A DNA stretch of 64,000 nt, from NCBI GenBank assembly GCA_902167325.1, contig LR632930.1:2852001-2916000 (forward strand), in the 5' to 3' direction. Below, in pieces: positions 26,673-32,841 of the stretch. The first letter of the stretch is position 1. The number at the start of each line of letters is the position of its first letter. This DNA comes from Chitinophaga pinensis. GTDB lineage: Bacteria > Bacteroidota > Bacteroidia > Chitinophagales > Chitinophagaceae. Below the pieces are notes generated by a model, which saw only the letters and a list, made by a program, of their open reading frames with translations, was not told where the DNA came from and did not search any database. The translations under genes were made by a program, and so were the position numbers.

Positions 26673-26715
26673 CATACCTGTAGCCTGGTATTGCAGGTAT
26701 GCAGTTACCAGGCTA
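26673..26715. promoter_or_regulatory. Interleaved inverted repeats (A-B-A'-B') in a divergent intergenic region
   Basis: CATACCTG (26673-26680) is the exact reverse complement of CAGGTATG (26694-26701). TAGCCTGGTA (26681-26690) is the exact reverse complement of TACCAGGCTA (26706-26715). The two palindromes interlock. The right arms of both fall inside the spacer of a candidate promoter for the EthD-like gene, so overlapping operators or alternative DNA/RNA hairpins are possible. There is no loop between A and B, which argues against a normal RNA pseudoknot. Confidence 0.65.
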
Positions 26716-26721
26716 TATTTA
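26691..26721 (+). promoter_or_regulatory. Candidate promoter of the EthD-like lipoprotein gene
   Basis: TTG at 26691-26693 and TATATTTA at 26714-26721 are separated by 20 bases, close to the Bacteroidota TTTG-N19-21-TAnnTTTG pattern with one mismatch in the -7. The leader would be about 40 bases. The spacer is made of the right arms of the two interleaved repeats. Confidence 0.5.
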
Positions 26722-26766
26722 CAGGACCGGCAACCATTCCTTTTACATTCCACCTAAAATAAACCC

Positions 26767-27210
26767 ATGAAAACAACCCTCCCCGTTTTACTGCTATCCA
26801 TTGGATTTCTTTTCAGCTGTCAGCCGCAGCCCCCTGCAGTATCAGCAAATTCAGCAGCTTCAGTAAATTCCGCAGATTCTCCTGTTACCCGTAAGGGAAT
26901 GATTAAAGTGACGATCCTCTATCCTTATGCAGAGGGGAAGCATTTTGATATGCATTACTATGAGCATACCCATATGCCGTTGGTTGCCACGCTGATGGGC
27001 GATTCACTGAAAGCCGTTAAGATCGATAAAGGCATTGCCAGCGGGAGGCCGGGAGAGCCGTTGCCCTTCGCTGCTATCGGCTACCTGTATTTTGAGCGCC
27101 TGTCTGCCTACGAAAATGCCTTAGCGCCTTATGCAGATACCATCCGAAAGGATATTGCCAAATACACCGACATCATACCGGTGATCCAGGTGAGTGAGGT
27201 GCTGCAGTAA
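26767..27210 (+). CDS. EthD-domain lipoprotein
   Basis: This 147-residue protein has a lipoprotein signal ending LFSC (Cys18), followed by a low-complexity Ser/Ala/Asn linker at about 22-42. The rest, about 45-147, matches the small EthD/ferredoxin-like dimeric alpha-beta barrel family: MIKVTILYPYAEGKHFDMHYYEHTHMPLV, with the HYYEHTHMP signature and a closing VIQVSEVLQ strand. EthD-like proteins are often encoded near degradation genes, but their chemistry is poorly defined. A lipid-anchored, exported EthD domain is unusual, as most are cytoplasmic. The next gene downstream starts 40 bases later and may or may not be co-transcribed. Confidence 0.8.
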   Translation: MKTTLPVLLLSIGFLFSCQPQPPAVSANSAASVNSADSPVTRKGMIKVTILYPYAEGKHFDMHYYEHTHMPLVATLMGDSLKAVKIDKGIASGRPGEPLPFAAIGYLYFERLSAYENALAPYADTIRKDIAKYTDIIPVIQVSEVLQ

Positions 27211-27249
27211 GATTGTGGATGGCAGTTTGCTTCCGTATATTGCATCAAT

Positions 27250-28092
27250 ATGAAATGGATCACCCGCGAACGCCCAAAGATCGACCGCCTCGCCTGCCCC
27301 TGGCTCATCCGCCGTTTCATTAACCCGGCTGCGGAGATCATTTACGTACCGTTCGAAGAGGTGATTCCCCGGGCCGAAGCCCTGGGCGCCACGCCCTTCG
27401 ATATTCCCGGTGTGGAATACACGCACCATGCCGATAAATGCACTTTCGATTACCTGATCGAAAAGCACGGTATCACGGACCCTGCTGTTCATGTGATGGC
27501 ACCCATCGTTAGAGGGGCGGATACCGACCGGCACGACCTTGCCTCACAATCCTCCGGATTGTGGGCTATCTCTGCCGGACTGGCCCATAACGAGCCGGAT
27601 GATCAGCGCCTGCTCGAAAAAGGCATGCTGATATATGATGCCCTGTACAGTTGGGCTGGTCACCTTCAAAACGTCAGCCACACACAGCAGCCTTTTGAGA
27701 ACCTGCTGCTCGAGGTGTTTCAAAAGTTCCTCCACCAGCAGAAGGCTGCAGGTAAAAAAGTGCCGGAATGGGCAAAGGAGCTGCGCGATATTATTCAGGA
27801 CCAGATCGATACTAACCTCAGCCTGAGCCTTAAAGGACTGTCAGAAACCCTGCAGGTGCATCCCGCCTATTTATCCCGCGAATTCTCCAAATACTTCGAT
27901 AACCTCTCGTTTGGTGATTACATCCGCAAACTGCGAATCGAAAAAGCCATCCTGCTGCTGGATTCCAAACATACGCTGACGGAGATCGCTTACCTCACCG
28001 GCTTCTCGGACCAGAGCCATTTTACCCGCATTTTTAAGAAGCATACCGGTATGAGTCCTTCTGAATACCGGAAAAATCTCCCCCAAAAGTAA
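27250..28092 (+). CDS. ChrB C-terminal domain fused to an AraC-type DNA-binding domain
   Basis: This is a 280-residue protein. Residues 1-136 match the ChrB C-terminal domain of chromate-resistance proteins (IDRLACPWLIRRFINP at the start; HHADKCTF with two histidines and a cysteine; HVMAPIVRGADTDRHDL). Residues about 175-277 are a two-helix-turn-helix AraC/XylS domain (LSETLQVHPAYLSREFSKYF, then LTEIAYLTGFSDQSHFTRIFKKHTGMSPSEYR). The N-terminal half usually found in full ChrB is absent. chrA follows after 64 bases, so the natural reading is a one-component sensor-regulator of chromate efflux: the ChrB part senses and the AraC part binds DNA. The sensing role is inference; the fusion is read directly from one continuous frame. 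Confidence 0.85.
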   Translation: MKWITRERPKIDRLACPWLIRRFINPAAEIIYVPFEEVIPRAEALGATPFDIPGVEYTHHADKCTFDYLIEKHGITDPAVHVMAPIVRGADTDRHDLASQSSGLWAISAGLAHNEPDDQRLLEKGMLIYDALYSWAGHLQNVSHTQQPFENLLLEVFQKFLHQQKAAGKKVPEWAKELRDIIQDQIDTNLSLSLKGLSETLQVHPAYLSREFSKYFDNLSFGDYIRKLRIEKAILLLDSKHTLTEIAYLTGFSDQSHFTRIFKKHTGMSPSEYRKNLPQK

Positions 28093-28156
28093 AATCCGTA
28101 CCAACCCGGTTATTTCCGTTCTATTTTTTGGTTTCGCACGGGGCGAACTTGCAGGT

Positions 28157-29320
28157 ATGAACGTTACCGGAATATACACACCCGCTTATTCTCTGCGGGA
28201 TCTCGTTATCTATTTCCTGAAACTGGGTACCTGGGGCTTCGGTGGACCCGTGGCGCTGGCGGGCTATATGCACCGCGACCTCGTGGAGCGCAAAGGCTGG
28301 ATCAGTGAGGAAGATTACCGGGAAGGACTTGCGCTGGCCCAACTGGCGCCGGGGCCACTGGCAGCCCAGCTGGGTATCTACATCGGTTACATTCATTACA
28401 AAATCTTAGGAGCCACACTGGCCGGACTCGCATTCGTTTTCCCCTCATTCCTCATGGTGCTCGTGCTGGGGTATGTGTATACCGTGTGGGAAGGCATCCC
28501 CTGGATGCAGGCGGTATTTTATGGGGTAGGAGCGGCGGTGATAGGGATCATTGCCATGAGTGCATATAAACTCACCCGTAAATCCATTGGCACCAATTCA
28601 TGGCTGATCGGGATCTATTTACTATCAGGGGTATTTACGGTATGGTTTGAAACGGAAAACGTATGGCTGTTCCTTGGAGCCGGAGTATTGTACTGGCTGG
28701 TTAAGACCCCGCCTAAGCGCTGGCAGTTTCCGGGAAGGGATATGGCACCCTCAGTGATACTGATACCGCTGCTGCAAAGTGCTTCAGGTAATACGCTCTG
28801 GAAGATAGGGTTGTTCTTCATGAAAGCAGGGGCGTTTGTGTTTGGGAGCGGACTGGCAATCGTACCCTTTCTGTATGGCGGTGTGGTGAAGGAATATGGA
28901 TGGCTGAATGAGCAGCAGTTTATGGATGCGGTGGCGGTGGCTATGATCACACCCGGCCCTGTGGTGATCACCGTAGGCTTCATCGGTTACCTCGTAGCCG
29001 GGTTCCCCGGGGCCTGTGTGGCCGCCTTTGCCACCTTCTTCCCCTGTTATCTCTTCACCGTGTTGCCGGCTCCTTATTTCCGTAAGTACGGGAAGCATCC
29101 CGGCATCAAGGCATTTGTAGATGGTGTTACCGCGGCTGCCATCGGAGCCATCTCCGGTGCAGTGATCGTACTGGGAAAACGCTCCCTTACCGATGGCTGG
29201 ACGATCGGGCTGGCCCTTATCACCATCCTTACGCTTTACCGCTTCCGGAAAGTACCTGAGCCGCTCATTATTTTACTGGCGGCGGTGGCCGGAATTGTAT
29301 TGAAAACAACCCTTTCTTAA
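28157..29320 (+). CDS. chrA: Chromate efflux transporter ChrA
   Basis: This 387-residue inner-membrane protein has two homologous CHR halves. The first carries LKLGTWGFGGPVALAGYMHRDLV and AQLAPGPLAAQLGIYIGY. The second carries FVFGSGLAIVPFLYGGVVKEYGW and MITPGPVVITVGFIGYLVAG. About ten hydrophobic segments are visible. The paired GFGGP / PGP motifs are the family hallmark. ChrA expels chromate (and probably related oxyanions) using the membrane potential or proton gradient. It follows the ChrB-AraC gene by 64 bases and is followed after 14 bases by a small exported-protein gene, giving a probable three-gene chromate module. Confidence 0.95.
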   Translation: MNVTGIYTPAYSLRDLVIYFLKLGTWGFGGPVALAGYMHRDLVERKGWISEEDYREGLALAQLAPGPLAAQLGIYIGYIHYKILGATLAGLAFVFPSFLMVLVLGYVYTVWEGIPWMQAVFYGVGAAVIGIIAMSAYKLTRKSIGTNSWLIGIYLLSGVFTVWFETENVWLFLGAGVLYWLVKTPPKRWQFPGRDMAPSVILIPLLQSASGNTLWKIGLFFMKAGAFVFGSGLAIVPFLYGGVVKEYGWLNEQQFMDAVAVAMITPGPVVITVGFIGYLVAGFPGACVAAFATFFPCYLFTVLPAPYFRKYGKHPGIKAFVDGVTAAAIGAISGAVIVLGKRSLTDGWTIGLALITILTLYRFRKVPEPLIILLAAVAGIVLKTTLS

Positions 29321-29334
29321 ACCACCCATTTGAT

Positions 29335-29706
29335 ATGAAGTATTTAGTATTGCTCCTGATGGCATTGCTGACGGGCCGGTGCCTCTTTGCCCAGTCAACC
29401 GATTCCTCCCGCCAGCGCAGGAAACTTTCTGTGGGGTTGGAAGGTATGGCCGGTGTTTCATTTGGAGATAAAACCATTGCATTCAATGTAGGCGGCCCGC
29501 ATCTGAAGCTAAAATTCTCAACTGCATTCAGCGTTGCCCTTGCCGCGTTTCCTTCCCTGCTGATCGTAGACGGTAAAGCGGAGCCACGCTTGGGTATTGG
29601 GCCGCGGATGGACTACCGGAATTTCGTGCTGATCGTACCTGCCTTCTTCCATAACAAATCCGACAAGTGGATCTGGACAGTGGGTGTGGGGTATAAGTTT
29701 CATTGA
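29335..29706 (+). CDS. Small exported protein of unknown function in the chromate operon
   Basis: This 123-residue protein has a signal peptide (MKYLVLLLMALLTGRCLFAQ). The mature part is rich in alternating glycine and hydrophobic residues (VGLEGMAGVSFGDKTIAFNVGG, LGIGPRMDYRNFVLIVPAFF), ending in a GVGYKFH strand. That pattern suggests a small outer-membrane beta-barrel or beta-sandwich. No family is recognised. It starts 14 bases after chrA, so it is probably co-transcribed and may accompany chromate efflux at the outer membrane, which is inference. Its 3' end faces the convergent HxlR gene 18 bases away with no visible terminator. Confidence 0.7.
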   Translation: MKYLVLLLMALLTGRCLFAQSTDSSRQRRKLSVGLEGMAGVSFGDKTIAFNVGGPHLKLKFSTAFSVALAAFPSLLIVDGKAEPRLGIGPRMDYRNFVLIVPAFFHNKSDKWIWTVGVGYKFH

Positions 29707-29724
29707 TGGTATTACACCCGCAAT

Positions 29725-30093
29725 TCAATCAAAAGATGGTACATGCTTTTCGCTGTCGAACACCTGCTGCACCTGTTGTGGTGCATAGGTATTGGCCCAG
29801 GCTTCCAGCTGTGCCAATACGGAACCCAGTGCCCTCCCTTTTTCAGAAATACGGTAATACACTTCCGGAGGAAAGCCTTTCCGTTCCTCACGGATCAAAA
29901 GACCATCTTCTTCCATTTGTCCTAATTGCTGCAGTAATACTTTCTTGGATACTTTGGGAATGATGCGCCATAGCTCATTGAACCGGATCTCTTCGGTACG
30001 GAACAGATGGAAAAGGATCATCGGTTTCCATTTTCCTGTCAACGTTTTCAGGGCCACGTTGAGGCCGCAATATCTGAACTGGGTTTGTGTCAT
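29725..30093 (-). CDS. HxlR family winged-helix transcriptional regulator
   Basis: This 122-residue protein has the HxlR layout: an N-terminal cysteine near residue 9 (RYCGLNVALKTL), the TGKWKPMILFHLF helix, the FNELWRIIPKVSKKVLLQQLGQMEEDGLL recognition region and the wing YYRISEKGRALGSVLAQLE. HxlR regulators often respond to electrophiles or oxidants through the N-terminal cysteine. It is divergent from a metallo-beta-lactamase-fold gene across an 89-base gap holding an imperfect palindrome, so it probably controls that gene and itself. Confidence 0.93.
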   Translation of the reverse strand: MTQTQFRYCGLNVALKTLTGKWKPMILFHLFRTEEIRFNELWRIIPKVSKKVLLQQLGQMEEDGLLIREERKGFPPEVYYRISEKGRALGSVLAQLEAWANTYAPQQVQQVFDSEKHVPSFD

Positions 30094-30115
30094 GTGGGAA
30101 ACTGTTAAGTATCCG

Positions 30116-30133
30116 GGTTACCTTTTGGTGACC
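30116..30133. promoter_or_regulatory. Candidate HxlR operator in the divergent promoter region
   Basis: GGTTACC and GGTGACC are inverted around TTTT with a single mismatch. The site lies between the divergent HxlR and metallo-hydrolase starts, 23 bases from the former and 50 from the latter. Confidence 0.45.
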
Positions 30134-30182
30134 TTCTTGGCCGGGTTGCTGCAAGGGTACAATTTTACATAAAATTCAAATT

Positions 30183-30944
30183 ATGACAGTACAACTATTG
30201 CGGCATGCAACCTTATGGCTCACCCTGAACAACAAAAGAATACTCGTAGATCCCATGCTTGCACCAAAGGATACCTATCCTGCCATTCCTGGTACCGGTA
30301 ATGAAATACGCAACCCAAAGGTAGACCTTCCTGTTAATACGGCAGAACTGGAAAAGTTACTGGCACAGGTGGATGCGGTACTCCTGACACATCTGCATAA
30401 TGATCACTGGGATACTGTAGCACAAAATATGTTTCCGCGCAATGTGCAGATACTTTGCCAGCCGGCAGATACTGATATCATCCGGCAGGCAGGCTTCAGC
30501 AACATCGTGGTCATCGATGACCGGATCGATTGGAATGGTATAACTATCCACCGCACAAGCGGCCAACACGGCACCGGGGAAATTGGCATCCTGATGGGTA
30601 CTGTATCCGGGTATGTACTGGAACATGCAGGCAATAGCCTGTATATAGCGGGAGACACCATCTGGTGTGACGATGTGAAACAAGCCATCGACCGCTACCA
30701 TCCTAAGTATATCGTGGTGAATGGCGGAGCTGCGCGGTTCGAAACCGGCGATGCCATTGTGATGGATGTAAAGGATGTCATTACCACTGCCCGGTATGTC
30801 CCTGATGCGAACATTTATGTGGTACATCTTGAAACCGTTAATCACAGTGGTGAGAACAGGGAGGCTAACCGTGCCGCCATACGCTCCGCAGGACTCGAAG
30901 CGCGCATTTTTGTGCCGGCAGACGGAGCGGTTTTTATCCGGTAG
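30183..30944 (+). CDS. Metallo-beta-lactamase-fold hydrolase (UlaG-like)
   Basis: This 253-residue cytoplasmic protein has the metal-binding HLHNDHWD motif (His70, His72, Asp74, His75) and later ligands in GQHGTGE, in IAGDTIWCDDV (metal-bridging Asp) and in VHLETVNHSGENR. The N-terminal MTVQLLRHATLWLTLNNKRILVDPML matches UlaG-like hydrolases, often annotated L-ascorbate-6-phosphate lactonase-like or general MBL-fold. The true substrate is unknown. It is controlled by the divergent HxlR regulator, which suggests a stress- or toxin-linked role (inference). A terminator-like hairpin follows 23 bases after the stop. Confidence 0.88.
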   Translation: MTVQLLRHATLWLTLNNKRILVDPMLAPKDTYPAIPGTGNEIRNPKVDLPVNTAELEKLLAQVDAVLLTHLHNDHWDTVAQNMFPRNVQILCQPADTDIIRQAGFSNIVVIDDRIDWNGITIHRTSGQHGTGEIGILMGTVSGYVLEHAGNSLYIAGDTIWCDDVKQAIDRYHPKYIVVNGGAARFETGDAIVMDVKDVITTARYVPDANIYVVHLETVNHSGENREANRAAIRSAGLEARIFVPADGAVFIR

Positions 30945-30966
30945 TATGATTGTCCGGCAGGTTTTC

Positions 30967-30994
30967 AACCCGGAAGCAGGGATGCTTCCGGGTT
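30967..30994 (+). terminator. Intrinsic terminator after the metallo-hydrolase gene
   Basis: A perfect 11-base-pair stem (AACCCGGAAGC with GCTTCCGGGTT) and AGGGAT loop are followed by ACTTATTTAT. Confidence 0.7.
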
Positions 30995-31024
30995 ACTTAT
31001 TTATGGTGGGATAGAGCTATGCAG

Positions 31025-31055
31025 CCTGCCGGCTTACAGGGAATCTCCCGGCAGG
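31025..31055. promoter_or_regulatory. Inverted repeat upstream of the locus C sigma gene
   Basis: CCTGCCGG (31025-31032) and CCGGCAGG (31048-31055) are perfect inverted repeats 15 bases apart. They end 32 bases before the sigma start. They could be an operator or a leader hairpin. Confidence 0.45.
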
Positions 31056-31087
31056 AAAGTATGTGGATATTTTGTATTATTACGGGA

Positions 31088-31633
31088 ATGAAAGACGAAT
31101 CGCTCATCTCTGCCGCCTTGGTCAACGACGCGTTGCGTAACAGAGATGTTACCGTCTTCCAGGAATTATATACCACCTACAGCGAAGCCCTTTACCTCCT
31201 GGCTTTCCGCTGGGTGAAAGACAGCAGCCTGGCCAAAGACATGGTTCACAATCTTTTTGCACACCTGTGGGATAAAGGAGGGGAGATCGTCATTACCGGC
31301 CAGGTCCGCAATTATCTCTTCAGGGCCATCACCAACCAATGCATCAATGAACTGAAAAGGCGCAAGCGCCACCTTGGCGATGAAATCCTCCAGTTCCAAG
31401 CAGACGGTCATTCCCTTTTTGAAGTATCTGACTATATTCTCTTCCAGCAGGAGCTGATGCGGTGCCTCCAAACGCTGGCACCCCGCTGCCGTGAAATATT
31501 CCTCCTCAGCCGCATCAACGGCCTGGAGCCGTCAGAAATAGCGGAGATGCTGGATATTACCCTCAATACCGTCTACTTCCAGCTGTCTGTTGCCCTTAAA
31601 TCCCTGCGCAGCCAGCTGGCTCCAAAAAAATAA
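31088..31633 (+). CDS. ECF RNA polymerase sigma-70 factor, FecI type (locus C)
   Basis: This 181-residue sigma factor is counted from the ATG at 31088. The frame is open upstream, but the extension is unlike sigma factors and was discarded. Region 2 covers about 20-90 (VFQELYTTYSEALYLLAFRWV, AKDMVHNLFAHLWDKGG). Region 4 covers about 120-175 (LAPRCREIFLLSRINGLEPSEIAEMLDITLNTVYFQL). The C-terminus is basic (SLRSQLAPKK), without the hydrophobic tail of the locus A, B and E proteins. It is followed after 54 bases by fecR. Confidence 0.93.
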   Translation: MKDESLISAALVNDALRNRDVTVFQELYTTYSEALYLLAFRWVKDSSLAKDMVHNLFAHLWDKGGEIVITGQVRNYLFRAITNQCINELKRRKRHLGDEILQFQADGHSLFEVSDYILFQQELMRCLQTLAPRCREIFLLSRINGLEPSEIAEMLDITLNTVYFQLSVALKSLRSQLAPKK

Positions 31634-31687
31634 TTTCATTCCGCATCAAAGTATCTCCTTTCTGCATTGTCTTCATAATATAAGCAT

Positions 31688-32653
31688 ATGGAAAACGACC
31701 TGTCCAAATTCATAACCGACTACCTCGCCGATAGCGGCAACCCGGAGAAGCTCCGGGAGTTGAACAGCTGGCTGGATGCCGGGGAGGAGAACCGTCGCCT
31801 GTTTGAAGACGCCAAACGGGTATGGGAAGCTTCGCGGCAGCTGCCGCCGGAGCCGTTCGATATGCAGGCAGGCTGGAACAGGCTCAACGATCATATCACC
31901 CAACCTGCTCCCGCAACGGTACATCAGATGAAGCCTGGCCGCACCTGGTGGAAGGTGGCAGCCGTAATACTGCCATTGATAGCCCTTGCAGGCTACTGGT
32001 GGATGAAAGGGACAGATAGCGCGTGGATTACCTATACCGCACAGCACACCGTGAAAGACAGTCTCCGCCTGCCCGATGGCTCGGATGTATTCCTCCGCCC
32101 TGGCGCCACGGTACAATATAAGATCAATGACCGCGAAAGATCGTTGCGGCTCACAGCCGGAGAGGCGTTCTTTAAAATCAGCCAGGATGCACAGCGGCAA
32201 TTCAGCATAATGGTGCCGAAAGGCGTAGTGAAAGTACTGGGTACCTCCTTCAATATCAGCACTTCCGCCGGGTTTAGCGACGTTACCGTGTGGGATGGCA
32301 AGGTGAGCGTGGAAGGAAATGGAAAGAAAGTAATCCTTACTGCAGGTAACATGGCGGTAGTGAATGCAGCTACCGGAGATGTGAAGCAGCCCGAAGGTAA
32401 CTTCGCCTACCGCTGCGGATGGGGTAACAGCGATCTCTCCTTCAGCAATCAATCCCTGCAGGTGGTATTGGAAACATTGTCTTCTTACTACCGTGTAGAC
32501 CTCGAAACAAACGACCAGCTACTGCGCGAAAGCAGGATCACCGTCCGCTTCAGCCACATGCCCCTCGACGAAGCGCTTACCGTGCTCGCCGAAATGCTCG
32601 ACCTGCAGGTACACCGCCGGTCTGGCTTCGAATATGAGTTAATACGCAAATAA
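31688..32653 (+). CDS. FecR family anti-sigma/sigma-regulator protein (locus C)
   Basis: This 321-residue protein has a cytoplasmic region at about 1-85 and a transmembrane helix at about 86-104 (TWWKVAAVILPLIALAGYWW). The FecR domain covers about 115-210 (LPDGSDVFLRPGATVQYK, LTAGEAFFKIS, VKVLGTSFNISTS), and DUF4974 covers about 255-320 (LSFSNQSLQVVLETLSSYYRVDLE). It is shorter than the other FecR proteins here except that of locus E, mainly through a short linker before the FecR domain. It sits between the sigma gene and susC. Confidence 0.95.
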   Translation: MENDLSKFITDYLADSGNPEKLRELNSWLDAGEENRRLFEDAKRVWEASRQLPPEPFDMQAGWNRLNDHITQPAPATVHQMKPGRTWWKVAAVILPLIALAGYWWMKGTDSAWITYTAQHTVKDSLRLPDGSDVFLRPGATVQYKINDRERSLRLTAGEAFFKISQDAQRQFSIMVPKGVVKVLGTSFNISTSAGFSDVTVWDGKVSVEGNGKKVILTAGNMAVVNAATGDVKQPEGNFAYRCGWGNSDLSFSNQSLQVVLETLSSYYRVDLETNDQLLRESRITVRFSHMPLDEALTVLAEMLDLQVHRRSGFEYELIRK

Positions 32654-32723
32654 TATCGTAACAGCGAAACTTAAAACCAGAATCAGAAGAAAGTAAACCT
32701 TTACCGTAAGTTCCCATTTTATC

Positions 32724-32739
32724 ACCGGCGCCTGCCGGT
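32724..32739 (+). promoter_or_regulatory. Stem-loop between fecR and susC of locus C
   Basis: ACCGGC and GCCGGT pair perfectly around GCCT in the 188-base gap. There is no T-tract. It occupies the same position as the hairpins of loci A, B, D and E. Confidence 0.45.
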
Positions 32740-32841
32740 TGGAGATGTAATGCCCGCCATGGGGGATCAGCCGGCCGATCCTGCAGGGAGCACTATGTCT
32801 ATCCACCTCACCGGCGGCTATTCACATCTTAAAATGTAAAG

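Noticed and set aside
26673..26715. H-type RNA pseudoknot riboswitch reading of the interleaved repeats
   Set aside because: There is no base between the first arms of the two stems, so both could not form fully together; most of it also lies upstream of the predicted transcription start.
30950..31087. 46-residue N-terminal extension of the locus C sigma factor
   Set aside because: It crosses the terminator and the inverted repeat and does not resemble sigma N-termini; the ATG at 31088 fits the family length.
31673..32452. A 259-codon minus-strand frame opposite fecR of locus C
   Set aside because: Shadow; the plus-strand FecR with DUF4974 is unambiguous.
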